Source of the DNA: an uncultured Actinomycetes bacterium | Lineage (GTDB): Bacteria; Actinomycetota; Actinomycetes; Actinomycetales; Microbacteriaceae | DNA length: 50,496 bases | Assembly: GCA_903920435.1 (NCBI GenBank) | Contig: CAIXMB010000140.1 | Location: 1 to 50,496 of the forward strand | Direction: 5' to 3' | Part shown: positions 8,095 to 16,079 of the stretch, piece by piece | How positions within the stretch are numbered: position 1 is the first letter of the stretch | How the letters are laid out: each line of letters opens with the position of its first letter | Program-made: the position numbers and the translations under genes | The notes under the pieces: generated by a model | Seen by the model: only the letters and a program-made list of their open reading frames with translations | What the model was told of the DNA's origin: nothing | Databases searched by the model: none

Positions 8095-9796
8095 GCCGCT
8101 CGACGAGCCCGTCTTTGACCTGCTTGCGCAGCACCTTGCCGATGAGCGACCGCGGCAGCTCGTCGACCTGGTAGACGCGGCGCGGCACCTTGTAGGCGGT
8201 GAGGTTGTCGCGGCCGTAGGCGCGGATCGACTCCTCGTCGAGGGTCGCGCCGGGCTCGAGCACGACCGCCGCGACGACATCCTCGCCGCTGTGCGCGCTC
8301 GGCAGGCCGACCACGGCGACGTCGACGATGTCCGGATGCTGGCGCAGCGCGTCTTCGACCTCGCTCGGTGCGACGTTGAACCCGCCCGTGATGATGAGCT
8401 CCTTGATGCGGTCCACGATGCGGACGAAGCCCTTGTCGTCGACCGTGACGATGTCACCGGTGCGGAACCAGTCGGCACCCTTGTCTGAGGTGGGTACGAA
8501 CACCGCCGCCGTCTCATCCGGCTTCTTCCAGTACCCGGAGAACACCTGCGGGCCACGCACGATGAGCTCGCCCTCGTCGCCTGCCTTGCGGTCGACGGTG
8601 GGCTTCTCGGGGTCGACGACCCGGATCTCCGTGTTGGGCAGCGGCAGGCCCACGGTGCCGGCGACGCGCGTCGGCCCGACCGGATTCGCCATGAGCACGG
8701 GGCTCGTCTCGCTCAGGCCGTAGCCCTCCACGAGCGTGCCGCCGGTGAGCGCCTCCCACGGCTCGACCACGGAGGCCGACAGCGGCATGGCGCCCGAGAT
8801 GGCGATCTGGATTCCCTTGAGCGAGACGCCCTGCTCCTTGGCCGCTGCCGTCAGCCGCTCGTAGATCGGCGGGACGGCGGGCAGGAACGTCGCCGGGCGC
8901 TTCTTGACCACCTTCAGCACGAGGTCGGGGTCGAACTTCGGGAACAGCACGAGCCGCGCACCCATGCTCATCGCGAAGGTGAGGCAGAGCGTGAGGCCGT
9001 AGGCGTGGAACATCGGCAGCACCGCGTAGACGACGCAGCCCTCTCCGCGCTTCACCGTTGGCACCCACGCGCGCGCCTGCGCGGCGTTCGTCGTGAGGTT
9101 GACGTGCGTGAGGGTCGCGCCCTTGGGCAGGCCGGTGGTTCCGCTCGTGTACTGGATGAGGGCGACGTCGCCCGCCTCCGGCCGGAAGATCTTGGGGTCG
9201 ATGGGAGCGGACTTCTGCAGCTCCTCCCAGCTGATCGTGTTGTGCACGTTCGTCGTGAGCGCGGCCCGCGACTCCTTCGCCTTGGCGATCGGCAGCCGCA
9301 GCAGCGCGCGCGTTGCGAACGGCATGGCCCGCGTGACATCCACCGAGATGAGGTTGTCGACGGCGACATCCTCGGGGAACGCCTGGATGGTGGCGACCAC
9401 GTTGTTCCAGGCGATGACCGTCTTGGCACCGTGATCCTCGAACTGGTGGCGCAGCTCGCGCGGCGTGTACAGCGGGTTGTGCTCGACGACGATGGCGCCG
9501 AGGCGCAGCTCGGCGTCGAACGCGACGATGTGCTGCGGGCAGTTCGGCAGCACGAGCGCGACGGTGTCGCCCTTCTGCACACCGAGCAGCCGCAGGCCCT
9601 CGGCCGCGCGCGCGATCTGCTCGCCCATCTCGGCGTAGGTGGTCTCCTCGCCGAAGAACTCGAGGGCGACGGCGTTCGGGAATTCGGCGATCGCCGACTC
9701 GACGAGGTCGTAGAGCGAGCCCGTGGGCAGGTCGATCTCGTCGGGCACGCCCTCGGCGTACGACGCTAGCCAGGGGCGGGGGGTCGAGATGGTCAC
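8078..9796 (-). CDS. Long-chain acyl-CoA ligase (FadD-like)
   Basis: A 572-residue AMP-forming ligase that probably activates fatty acids to acyl-CoA with ATP, for beta-oxidation or as supply for lipid synthesis. It carries the P-loop YTSGTTGLPKG near residue 217, the adenylate motif EGYGLSETSPV, WFRTGDI, the linker DRIKELIITGGFNVAPSEVE and the C-terminal catalytic Lys in SLIGKVLRKQ. The start is a GTG at 9796 with TAGAGT six bases upstream. Its acyl-CoA products would be the kind of substrate needed by the OleA-like enzyme at 26-27 kb, but no direct link is visible. Confidence 0.9.
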   Translation of the reverse strand: MTISTPRPWLASYAEGVPDEIDLPTGSLYDLVESAIAEFPNAVALEFFGEETTYAEMGEQIARAAEGLRLLGVQKGDTVALVLPNCPQHIVAFDAELRLGAIVVEHNPLYTPRELRHQFEDHGAKTVIAWNNVVATIQAFPEDVAVDNLISVDVTRAMPFATRALLRLPIAKAKESRAALTTNVHNTISWEELQKSAPIDPKIFRPEAGDVALIQYTSGTTGLPKGATLTHVNLTTNAAQARAWVPTVKRGEGCVVYAVLPMFHAYGLTLCLTFAMSMGARLVLFPKFDPDLVLKVVKKRPATFLPAVPPIYERLTAAAKEQGVSLKGIQIAISGAMPLSASVVEPWEALTGGTLVEGYGLSETSPVLMANPVGPTRVAGTVGLPLPNTEIRVVDPEKPTVDRKAGDEGELIVRGPQVFSGYWKKPDETAAVFVPTSDKGADWFRTGDIVTVDDKGFVRIVDRIKELIITGGFNVAPSEVEDALRQHPDIVDVAVVGLPSAHSGEDVVAAVVLEPGATLDEESIRAYGRDNLTAYKVPRRVYQVDELPRSLIGKVLRKQVKDGLVERLTSAQ

Positions 9797-9802
9797 AGGC
9801 TC

Positions 9803-9808
9803 ACTCTA
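9803..9808 (-). promoter_or_regulatory. Predicted -10 element of the acyl-CoA ligase gene
   Basis: TAGAGT on the minus strand, six bases before the GTG start codon; fits a leaderless transcript. Confidence 0.5.
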
Positions 9809-9895
9809 GGAGAATCTGTACTGGCGGGAGGACCGGCGATCGGTGTCCCCCGAATGCGGGTAGCCCAATGATCGAGTGGTATTCACTTTCGGCCT

Positions 9896-9901
9896 TAGCG
9901 T
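9896..9901 (+). promoter_or_regulatory. Predicted -10 element of the kinase gene
   Basis: TAGCGT seven bases before the ATG at 9909. It decides the kinase start in favour of this ATG over the in-frame GTG at 9876, which lies upstream of the hexamer. Confidence 0.5.
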
Positions 9902-9908
9902 AGGCGCC

Positions 9909-10742
9909 ATGAGTTCCGTCACCGACGACCAGGTCGCACGTGCTGCGCGCAAGTTAGGAGTGACCTCGCTCGCCCAACTATTTGACGGGGGCCAGAAACG
10001 CGTATACAGGGCGGACTTGGCTGGGGAGGACGTGGTCCTCAAGGTAGTCGCGACGAGTCCCGCCGATCCATTTGTGATCAGGCGCGCGAAGCGGGAAGTA
10101 GAACTGCTGGCGACCCTCAGTTCCCCGACATTGGTGAAGATGAAGTCTGAATTGATCCAAAAGAAGTCAATGGGCGAGTCCGCTGCTTGGCTAGAAGAGT
10201 ACGTGCCGGGAGCAGACCTGGCCGAGATGCTGACCGCGCCGTGGACCCAGTCCGAGACCATCGACTTAATGACCGATATGTCGGTCGGACTCGCGTTGGC
10301 GCATCGAGCTCGCGTGACGCACAGGGACTTGAGCCCAAGAAACGTGAGAAAACGCGAGGGAGATGGCTGGGTAGTTCTTGATTTCGGGTTCGCACGCCAC
10401 ACACTTCGATCTGGCATCACCGTCGCTGGACACCCGGGCACGCTCGGATTCCTCTCACCCGAACATATTTCTCCTCACTCAAGCGGACCCACCCCTGCTT
10501 CGGATGTTTTCGGGATCGGGATTCTGGCGTACCTCGTGCTTGCCGGCGTTCTGCCCATTCGAGGCAATGAGAACGAGGATTACTTGGCCAATCTGTTGCG
10601 ATGCCAAATTGTGCCTCTGCGCACTTTGCGGCCGGATCTGGACAGGGAGTTCACTGGCATCGTCGATAAGTGTCTGAATCCTCAGAGTGCAAGACGGTTC
10701 CTAAATGCCGACAAATTAACGATCGCCCTTAGGGGGTTATGA
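9909..10742 (+). CDS. Soluble Hanks-type Ser/Thr protein kinase
   Basis: A 277-residue kinase domain with no transmembrane or extra domain, unlike the usual membrane-bound PknB types. Visible kinase elements are the ATP Lys45 (VVLKVV), Glu63 or Glu65 of helix C, HRDLSPRN at 138-145 with the catalytic Asp140, DFG at 158-160, GTLGFLSPEH at 177-186 as the activation and APE segment, and Asp199. The glycine loop is degenerate (FDGGQKRVYRA). All catalytic residues are kept, so it should be active. The gene is of lower GC than its neighbours and uses TTA leucine codons, which suggests transfer. The next gene starts directly after its stop codon, so the two proteins are coupled and the neighbour may be a partner or substrate. 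Confidence 0.88.
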   Translation: MSSVTDDQVARAARKLGVTSLAQLFDGGQKRVYRADLAGEDVVLKVVATSPADPFVIRRAKREVELLATLSSPTLVKMKSELIQKKSMGESAAWLEEYVPGADLAEMLTAPWTQSETIDLMTDMSVGLALAHRARVTHRDLSPRNVRKREGDGWVVLDFGFARHTLRSGITVAGHPGTLGFLSPEHISPHSSGPTPASDVFGIGILAYLVLAGVLPIRGNENEDYLANLLRCQIVPLRTLRPDLDREFTGIVDKCLNPQSARRFLNADKLTIALRGL

Positions 10743-11894
10743 ATGTCCCTCCTGATAGAAGACAGCCCTCGAAACCTGCTGCTCTGGATCACACAAGGCA
10801 TTAAGGATGGGATCGCGGATGGGGCGGTAATAAGCCCGTTCTGTAGCCCGGTCGGGCATCTCGCGCACCGACGGTCTGGCGCCGAGATGGTAGCCGGCGT
10901 TCAAAAGATAGGCGGGGCAGCCTTTTTCGACGCCGCGACGCATGCACTTCAGTTTCCTCGATGTGGAGACTTCCGTTACTACGACAGCTATCGACTTTGG
11001 GGCGGTACTCGAGGCGACCTTTCCAGCCCTAGGCGGTTGGAAGATCATGTTGACCGAGTTTCGGAAACACAGGACTCGCTTGGCGTGCCGCGACTTGCTC
11101 CGACGGTTCTTCTGCGAAGCCCAAGCGGGCCCGACGCTGCAACCGCAGTCGCGATGGCCGACATCGCAAAGACTCGAGACGCCGGGACTTGGTTGACGAT
11201 CGCGGGAGACGAACAGTTCTGGTCGTCGGGACCTTCTCTTGACGCGCACATAGGTGCCATGGCTCAGTTCGAACCGACGGGGTACTTTCTCGTTGTCACG
11301 CGAGCGACCGGGGCCTTGCCCGTTCCTGCCCGGCGCGACGAAACTGCAGGGTTGGCTCGTTCAGCAAGATCGCTGAGCGAGTATTCCCGGGTCCACATTT
11401 CGCACGGCGATCTTGCAGGCCTGCCGGCGGTGGCTGCCGGCGCTGACAGCGTTGGAACCGGCTGGGACCAACGCCAAATGATGTTTAGCGGCGTCCATTA
11501 TGAAGCACGCCCCGCCGATCCCGGTGACGGCGGGGGCTGGTATCAGCGAGCGACCCTCCGACATGTGTTCGGCCGGGTGAAGCCAGCGGAGTACGTTTCC
11601 CTGCACCGAAGAAACAGAACTCTAGCGGAGGCCGTGACTCCGCTACAGATAGCGCCATATGGCCCTAAGACTGTCTATCGTCATCACTTGAGGCAACTGA
11701 GTTCGGTCGTCGACTCAATCTTGTCTGCCGCGCCGGGAGAGGATCGATACAGACTGTTAAGCGACTCTTACGCGGCCGCGAGTGCCACATGGCCGGGGGT
11801 GCAAACGGCAGGCATTACCGAGCAAGCAGCGAAAGACTGGATAGAAGAACTTTCTGCCGGGCTTGAAATCTACGCGCGGGCCGAAGGTTGGTAG
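10743..11894 (+). CDS. Uncharacterised protein coupled to the kinase gene
   Basis: A 383-residue soluble protein I do not recognise. There is no signal peptide and no clear membrane helix. Alternating hydrophobic strands and helices, and a segment near residue 225 reading HGDLAGLPAVAAGADSVGTG, look like part of an alpha/beta barrel such as those of the tRNA-guanine transglycosylase type, but this is only an impression. The C-terminal third is helical. The ATG follows the kinase stop codon with no gap, so translation is probably coupled. Its last 25 bases overlap the 3' end of the convergent gene at 11870-12577. Base composition resembles the kinase and differs from flanking genes. Confidence 0.75.
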   Translation: MSLLIEDSPRNLLLWITQGIKDGIADGAVISPFCSPVGHLAHRRSGAEMVAGVQKIGGAAFFDAATHALQFPRCGDFRYYDSYRLWGGTRGDLSSPRRLEDHVDRVSETQDSLGVPRLAPTVLLRSPSGPDAATAVAMADIAKTRDAGTWLTIAGDEQFWSSGPSLDAHIGAMAQFEPTGYFLVVTRATGALPVPARRDETAGLARSARSLSEYSRVHISHGDLAGLPAVAAGADSVGTGWDQRQMMFSGVHYEARPADPGDGGGWYQRATLRHVFGRVKPAEYVSLHRRNRTLAEAVTPLQIAPYGPKTVYRHHLRQLSSVVDSILSAAPGEDRYRLLSDSYAAASATWPGVQTAGITEQAAKDWIEELSAGLEIYARAEGW

Positions 11895-12577
11895 TAGGGC
11901 AAGGCGTTCACGAAGTGCTCTGAGCCCAAAAGTCGGTGCTCAAAGGCGCCCCGTGCGCGCGGTCGCACTAGCCACTCCGACCCGACGTAAAGGCCGCCGC
12001 CATCTAGTTGCACCTCTGCGACAAGACTTTCCCTCGCCGCGGCGGCCAACCCAGGCATCACGATGACGTAACTGTCGGTCCACAAGGAGTATCTGCGGAC
12101 TTGCTTGAGCGCTCGCTTCCAGTCCCTCATCTTCGCCTCGACGGCAAATAAACGTCCGACGGGCGCCATCGCCGGATGCCGCAGGAAAGTATTCACCCCG
12201 GCCTTCCTGATAGCGCCGCCTTCTAGTAGCCGCTTCAATTGGCCGACCACCTCCTCGCGGGGCCACCCGAGTCGACGGCAGACGCTTTCCGGGGATAGGG
12301 CTCGCCCTGTGGACAACGCCGCCAGCACCGCAACTGCCCTCATCTTGAGTACTGGCTCAATTCCTGCGTTGAGTCGCGCTTCGAGCGCGTCGGCCGACCC
12401 GACCACCACTAGATAGTCCGGCACGCCGAAAGGCCCATGCGCTTCTCGCACGGCAACGTGGCCAACGGCGATGCCAGGCAGGGTCGCAATGGCGCTCTCA
12501 ACTTGCGGCGTCAAGCTCAACTCTTGTACCGGCTCGAAACGTCGACCGTGTCGAGGATTCGCAGTGACCTCGGTCAA
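11870..12577 (-). CDS. Winged-helix protein with possible PD-(D/E)XK nuclease-like domain
   Basis: A 235-residue protein of unknown function. Residues about 90-125 (LSPESVCRRLGWPREEVVGQLKRLLEGGAIRK) look like a winged helix that binds DNA. Residues 141-175 carry LFAVEAKMRDWKRALKQ and then a hydrophobic strand SYVIVMP. The Glu147-x-Lys149 pair and the helix after it resemble the E-x-K half of PD-(D/E)XK nucleases; Asp54 could be the distant acid, but I cannot establish this. The start is a TTG at 12577; nearby TTG codons within the first 25 residues are alternatives. It converges with and overlaps the gene at 10743-11894 and shares its lower GC. Confidence 0.6.
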   Translation of the reverse strand: MTEVTANPRHGRRFEPVQELSLTPQVESAIATLPGIAVGHVAVREAHGPFGVPDYLVVVGSADALEARLNAGIEPVLKMRAVAVLAALSTGRALSPESVCRRLGWPREEVVGQLKRLLEGGAIRKAGVNTFLRHPAMAPVGRLFAVEAKMRDWKRALKQVRRYSLWTDSYVIVMPGLAAAARESLVAEVQLDGGGLYVGSEWLVRPRARGAFEHRLLGSEHFVNALPYYQPSARA

Positions 12578-12619
12578 GGATGCTCAGCTCTCTGGCACCA
12601 CATCAAAGCAATTCGGGCG

Positions 12620-13597
12620 TCATGCTGCTCCGTCGAACATGCTCGTGACGGACCCGTCGTCGAAGACCTCGTGGATCGCGCGGGCCAGGAGGGGGGCGAT
12701 CGGCAGGACGGTGAGACGGTCCCAGCGCTTGTCCTGCGGGATCGGCAGGGTGTCGGTGACGACCACCGAGTCGATGAAGTCGCTCTGCAGCAGGTCGTGC
12801 GCGGGCGGCGAGAACACGGCGTGCGTGGCAGCAACGACGACCTTCGTGGCGCCGTGGGCCTTGAGCGCCTCCGCGGCCTTGACGATCGTGCGCCCGGTGT
12901 CGATGAGGTCGTCGACGATGAGGCAGACGCGACCGTCGACCGGGCCGATGATCTCGTGCACGCTGACCTGGTTGGGCACCAGCGGGTCGCGGCGCTTGTG
13001 GATGATGGCGAGCGGTGCGCCGAGCTTGTCGCTCCAGATGTCGGCCACCCGCACGCGGCCCATGTCGGGGCTCACGACCGTGAGCGTCTCGGGGTCGAGG
13101 ATCGACTGGAAGTGCTCGAGCAGCACGGGCATGGCGAAGAGGTGGTCGACGGGGCCGTCGAAGAAGCCCTGGATCTGGGCGGCGTGCAGGTCGACGCTCA
13201 TGATGCGGTCGGCGCCGGCGGCCTTGTACAGGTCGGCGACGAGCCGGGCCGAGATCGGCTCGCGGCCGCGGCCCTTCTTGTCCTGTCGGGCGTACGGGTA
13301 GAACGGGCTCACCACGGTGATGCGCTTGGCCGACGCGCGCTTGAGGGCGTCGACCATGATGAGCTGCTCCATGAGCCACTCGTTGATCGGGTTGGTGTGC
13401 GACTGGATCACGAAGGCATCGCAGCCGCGGACGCTCTCGTCGTAGCGGGCGTAGATCTCGCCATTGGCGAAGGTGCGGGCATCCGTGTGCACGAGGTCGG
13501 CGCCGAGCTCGTCCGCCACGTCGATCGCCAGCTGGGGGTGCGCGCGCCCCGTCACGATGACGAGGCGTTTCTGTCCGGTGATCTTGATCTCGGACAC
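12620..13597 (-). CDS. prs: Ribose-phosphate pyrophosphokinase
   Basis: Prs makes phosphoribosyl pyrophosphate from ribose 5-phosphate and ATP for nucleotide, His and Trp synthesis. The 325-residue protein has the flexible-loop and ATP-site motifs DARTFANGEIYARY and SPFYPYARQDKK, the Mg-binding segment SVDLHAAQIQGFF, RRDP, and the PRPP-binding loop CLIVDDLIDTGRT. The start is a GTG at 13597. It follows glmU after 38 bases on the same strand, the normal actinobacterial arrangement. Downstream, rplY would normally follow but is displaced by about 8 kb here. Confidence 0.97.
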   Translation of the reverse strand: MSEIKITGQKRLVIVTGRAHPQLAIDVADELGADLVHTDARTFANGEIYARYDESVRGCDAFVIQSHTNPINEWLMEQLIMVDALKRASAKRITVVSPFYPYARQDKKGRGREPISARLVADLYKAAGADRIMSVDLHAAQIQGFFDGPVDHLFAMPVLLEHFQSILDPETLTVVSPDMGRVRVADIWSDKLGAPLAIIHKRRDPLVPNQVSVHEIIGPVDGRVCLIVDDLIDTGRTIVKAAEALKAHGATKVVVAATHAVFSPPAHDLLQSDFIDSVVVTDTLPIPQDKRWDRLTVLPIAPLLARAIHEVFDDGSVTSMFDGAA

Positions 13598-13635
13598 TGT
13601 TCCCGCTCTCTGTCAGACGACGACGTAAGGCGATT

Positions 13636-15057
13636 CTACTCGGCGGCCTCCGCTGCTCGCGCCGCCGCGGTTCCCGCGCGGTTGGCCTGCACCCAGCCCT
13701 CCATGTTGCGCTGCGGTGCGACGGTGATCGCGAGCGCGCCCGCGGGCACGTCCTTGCGCACGACCGTCCCCGCACCCGTGTACGCCCCGTCGCCGATCGT
13801 CACCGGCGCGACGAAGACGTTGTGCGACCCGGTGCGCACGTGCGAGCCGACGACCGTCGCGCTCTTGTTGACGCCGTCGTAGTTCGCGGTGATGGTGCCG
13901 GCCCCCACGTTCGAGTGCTCCCCCACCGTCGTGTCGCCGAGGTAGCTCAGGTGCGGCACCTTGCTGCCGGTGCCGATCGTCGAGTTCTTGGTCTCCACGA
14001 ACGTGCCGATCTTGCCGTCGGCGCCGAGGTAGGTGCCCGGGCGGAGGTAGGCGAAGGGGCCGACACTCGCACCGGCGCCGATCACGGCGAGCGTGGCATC
14101 CGTGCGCTTGACCGTCGCGTTCTCGCCGATCTCGCAGTCGACGAGGGTGGTGTCGGGGCCGACCGTCGCACCGCGCTGCACGAGCGTGGCGCCCTTGAGC
14201 TGCGTGCCCGGGAGCACCTCGACGTCTTCGGCGAGCACGACGTCGGCGTCGATCCAGGTGGTGGCGGGGTCGGTGATCGTCACGCCGTCGAGCTGCCAGC
14301 GGCGCACGATCAGCTCGTTCATGCGGCGGGATGCCTCGGCGAGCTGCACCCGGTCGTTGACGCCCGCGACCATCCAGCCGTCGCGCACGGGCAGCGCCGA
14401 GACCGTGGACCCGGCGGAGCGCAGGAGACCGATCACGTCGGTGAGGTACTTCTCGCCCTGGGCGTTCGCGAGGGTGACGAGCGGCAGCTGCTCGCGCAGC
14501 GCCGACGCGCGGAAGACGTAGGTGCCGCTGTTGATCTCGGTGATCTCGAGCTCGGTCTGGGTCGCATCCTTCTGCTCGACGATGCGGTCGAGCACCCCCG
14601 CGGAGTCGCGCACGACACGGCCGTAGCCCGTCGCGTCGTCGAGGATCGCCGACAGCAGGGTCGCCGACGCGTCGGCGCGGCGGTGCTCGGCGATCAGGGA
14701 GGCGAGGGTGGTGGCGTCGAGCAGGGGCACGTCGCCGCTGACGACCACGACGTCGCCGTCGAAGTCGGCGGGCAGCGCGCCGATGGCGACCTCGACGGCG
14801 CGGCCGGTGCCGGGGATGTCGTCCTGGTCGACGAAGAGGATGTCGGGCATGAGCTCCGAGATCGTCGACACGACGGCGTCGCGCTCGTGCCGCACCACCG
14901 CGATGACGTGGCTCGGTGCGAGGTCGCGCGCCGTCGAGAGCACGTGGCCGACGAGCGTGCGGCCCGCGATCGAGTGCAGCACCTTGGGCCGCGCCGACTT
15001 CATGCGGGTGCCCTGCCCTGCGGCGAGGACGATCACGGCGAGGTTCTGGTCGGTCAT
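13636..15057 (-). CDS. glmU: Bifunctional UDP-GlcNAc pyrophosphorylase/GlcN-1-P acetyltransferase
   Basis: GlmU makes UDP-N-acetylglucosamine for peptidoglycan and other glycans. The N-terminal uridyltransferase has LAAGQGTRMKS at residues 11-21. The C-terminal left-handed beta-helix acetyltransferase includes YLRPGTYLG, FVETKNS, SKVPHLSYLGD with the catalytic His, and TANYDGVNK. At 473 residues it is full length. The ATG overlaps the stop of the upstream DUF1622-like gene by four bases, so they are probably co-transcribed. UDP-GlcNAc from this enzyme is also the likely precursor for the amino-sugar cassette at 31.7-34.8 kb. Confidence 0.97.
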   Translation of the reverse strand: MTDQNLAVIVLAAGQGTRMKSARPKVLHSIAGRTLVGHVLSTARDLAPSHVIAVVRHERDAVVSTISELMPDILFVDQDDIPGTGRAVEVAIGALPADFDGDVVVVSGDVPLLDATTLASLIAEHRRADASATLLSAILDDATGYGRVVRDSAGVLDRIVEQKDATQTELEITEINSGTYVFRASALREQLPLVTLANAQGEKYLTDVIGLLRSAGSTVSALPVRDGWMVAGVNDRVQLAEASRRMNELIVRRWQLDGVTITDPATTWIDADVVLAEDVEVLPGTQLKGATLVQRGATVGPDTTLVDCEIGENATVKRTDATLAVIGAGASVGPFAYLRPGTYLGADGKIGTFVETKNSTIGTGSKVPHLSYLGDTTVGEHSNVGAGTITANYDGVNKSATVVGSHVRTGSHNVFVAPVTIGDGAYTGAGTVVRKDVPAGALAITVAPQRNMEGWVQANRAGTAAARAAEAAE

Positions 15058-15452
15058 TCTGCGTCCTTCTTCCGGGCGGCTGCGGCTCTCGCCATCAATT
15101 GTGGACTAGTCAGGAGGGCCCGCTTCCACGGGGCGACGCCCTCGATCTCGACCTGCAGCGAGAAGCTCAGCACCGTGCGGATGAGCACGATGATCGCGAG
15201 CACTATCGCGTCGGTGAGCGACGGCGTGCTGGTCACCGTGCGCACGAGGTCGGCCGCGACGAGGATCTCGAGGCCCAGCAGGATGACCATGCCGATCGAG
15301 TCGCGCAGGGTCTTGAACGCGCGCGCGCCGTCTCTGCTGCCGACCCACGACCGGATCGCGAGCACGGTCGCCACGACGATGCCGACGGCCATGGCCCCCA
15401 CCCCGACGAACTCGAAGACGCGGGCGACAGTGTCGAAGATCTCGGTATCCAT
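15054..15452 (-). CDS. DUF1622-like membrane protein
   Basis: A 132-residue protein with three hydrophobic helices (about residues 10-32, 53-75 and 84-104). The pattern GMVILLGLEILVAADLVRTV followed by LAIIVLIRTVLSFSLQVEIEG matches my memory of the DUF1622 family of small inner-membrane proteins, whose function is unknown. I chose the ATG at 15452; a longer reading frame upstream would run into tRNA-Gln. Its stop overlaps the glmU start by four bases. Confidence 0.75.
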   Translation of the reverse strand: MDTEIFDTVARVFEFVGVGAMAVGIVVATVLAIRSWVGSRDGARAFKTLRDSIGMVILLGLEILVAADLVRTVTSTPSLTDAIVLAIIVLIRTVLSFSLQVEIEGVAPWKRALLTSPQLMARAAAARKKDAE

Positions 15453-15466
15453 GATTCCCTCCGCAG

Positions 15467-15538
15467 CTCCGCTTCCAGGACTCGAACCTAGACCTAACAG
15501 CTCCAAAGGCTGTCGTGCTGCCATTACACCAAAGCGGA
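15467..15538 (-). tRNA. tRNA-Gln (anticodon TTG)
   Basis: Read on the minus strand the 72 bases form a complete cloverleaf. The acceptor stem pairs TCCGCTT with AAGCGGA and leaves a G discriminator. The anticodon arm ACAGC-CTTTGGA-GCTGT has a seven-base loop with TTG at positions 34-36. The T arm is CTAGG-TTCGAGT-CCTGG. No CCA is encoded. It lies 14 bases upstream of the DUF1622-like gene and may be part of the same transcript. A perfect palindrome GCGCCGATCGGCGC (15541-15554) lies just before its 5' end. Confidence 0.95.
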
Positions 15539-15575
15539 CCGCGCCGATCGGCGCGCATCAAGTCTGCCAGACCGC

Positions 15576-15581
15576 GATAAT
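15576..15581 (+). promoter_or_regulatory. Predicted -10 element of the MarR gene
   Basis: GATAAT six bases before the ATG at 15588; close to consensus and in the leaderless position. Confidence 0.5.
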
Positions 15582-15587
15582 TGACGG

Positions 15588-16079
15588 ATGCCCGCCAGCG
15601 ACGAAGTCGACCGCATCGTCGATGCGTGGGCGCGCGAGCGCGACGACCTCGACTTCTCGCCCCTGCAGGTGCTCAGTCGCGTGGCCCGCCTTGCCCGCCA
15701 TCTGGAACGCGCCCGCCGCACCGCCTTCGCTGCCTCCGACCTCGAGCTGTGGGAGTTCGACGTGCTCTCCGCGCTGCGCAGGGCGGGGGCGCCCTACCAG
15801 CTGAGCCCCAAGGCCCTCCTGCAGCAGACCCTGGTGTCCAGCGGCACCATGACGAACCGCATCGACCGGCTCGTCGATCGCGCGCTCGTCGAGCGCCGCA
15901 CGGATCCGCACGACGGCCGCGGCATCCTCGTGGTCATGACCGAGCAGGGGCGTGAGCGCGTGGATGCCGCGATCAGCACGCTGCTCGAGGCCGAGTCGGA
16001 ACTGCTCGACCGCCTTCCGAAAGCCGACCAGGAGCGCCTGAGTGCCCTGCTGCGCAAGCTGAGCCTTGACTTCGACTAG
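15588..16079 (+). CDS. MarR family transcriptional regulator
   Basis: A 163-residue winged-helix regulator. The central domain includes LELWEFDVLSALRRAGAPYQLSPKALLQQTLVSSGTMTNRIDRLVDRALVERR followed by the wing DPHDGRGILVVMTEQGRE, which are typical MarR features, with dimerisation helices at both ends. It presumably senses a small ligand. The downstream exporter gene begins inside its last codons (14-base overlap), so the regulator probably controls its own operon and thereby the exporter. Confidence 0.9.
   Translation: MPASDEVDRIVDAWARERDDLDFSPLQVLSRVARLARHLERARRTAFAASDLELWEFDVLSALRRAGAPYQLSPKALLQQTLVSSGTMTNRIDRLVDRALVERRTDPHDGRGILVVMTEQGRERVDAAISTLLEAESELLDRLPKADQERLSALLRKLSLDFD

Noticed and set aside
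9876-9908. An upstream GTG start for the kinase, adding eleven residues
   Set aside because: The predicted -10 element at 9896-9901 lies between this GTG and the ATG, and the extra residues are not part of the kinase fold.
9797-12619. The low-GC island as an integrated phage or insertion sequence
   Set aside because: No integrase, transposase, flanking direct repeats or tRNA insertion site is visible at its ends.
15541-15554. Palindrome GCGCCGATCGGCGC as a terminator
   Set aside because: It lies upstream of tRNA-Gln on its strand and before the MarR promoter on the other; there is no T-rich tail.
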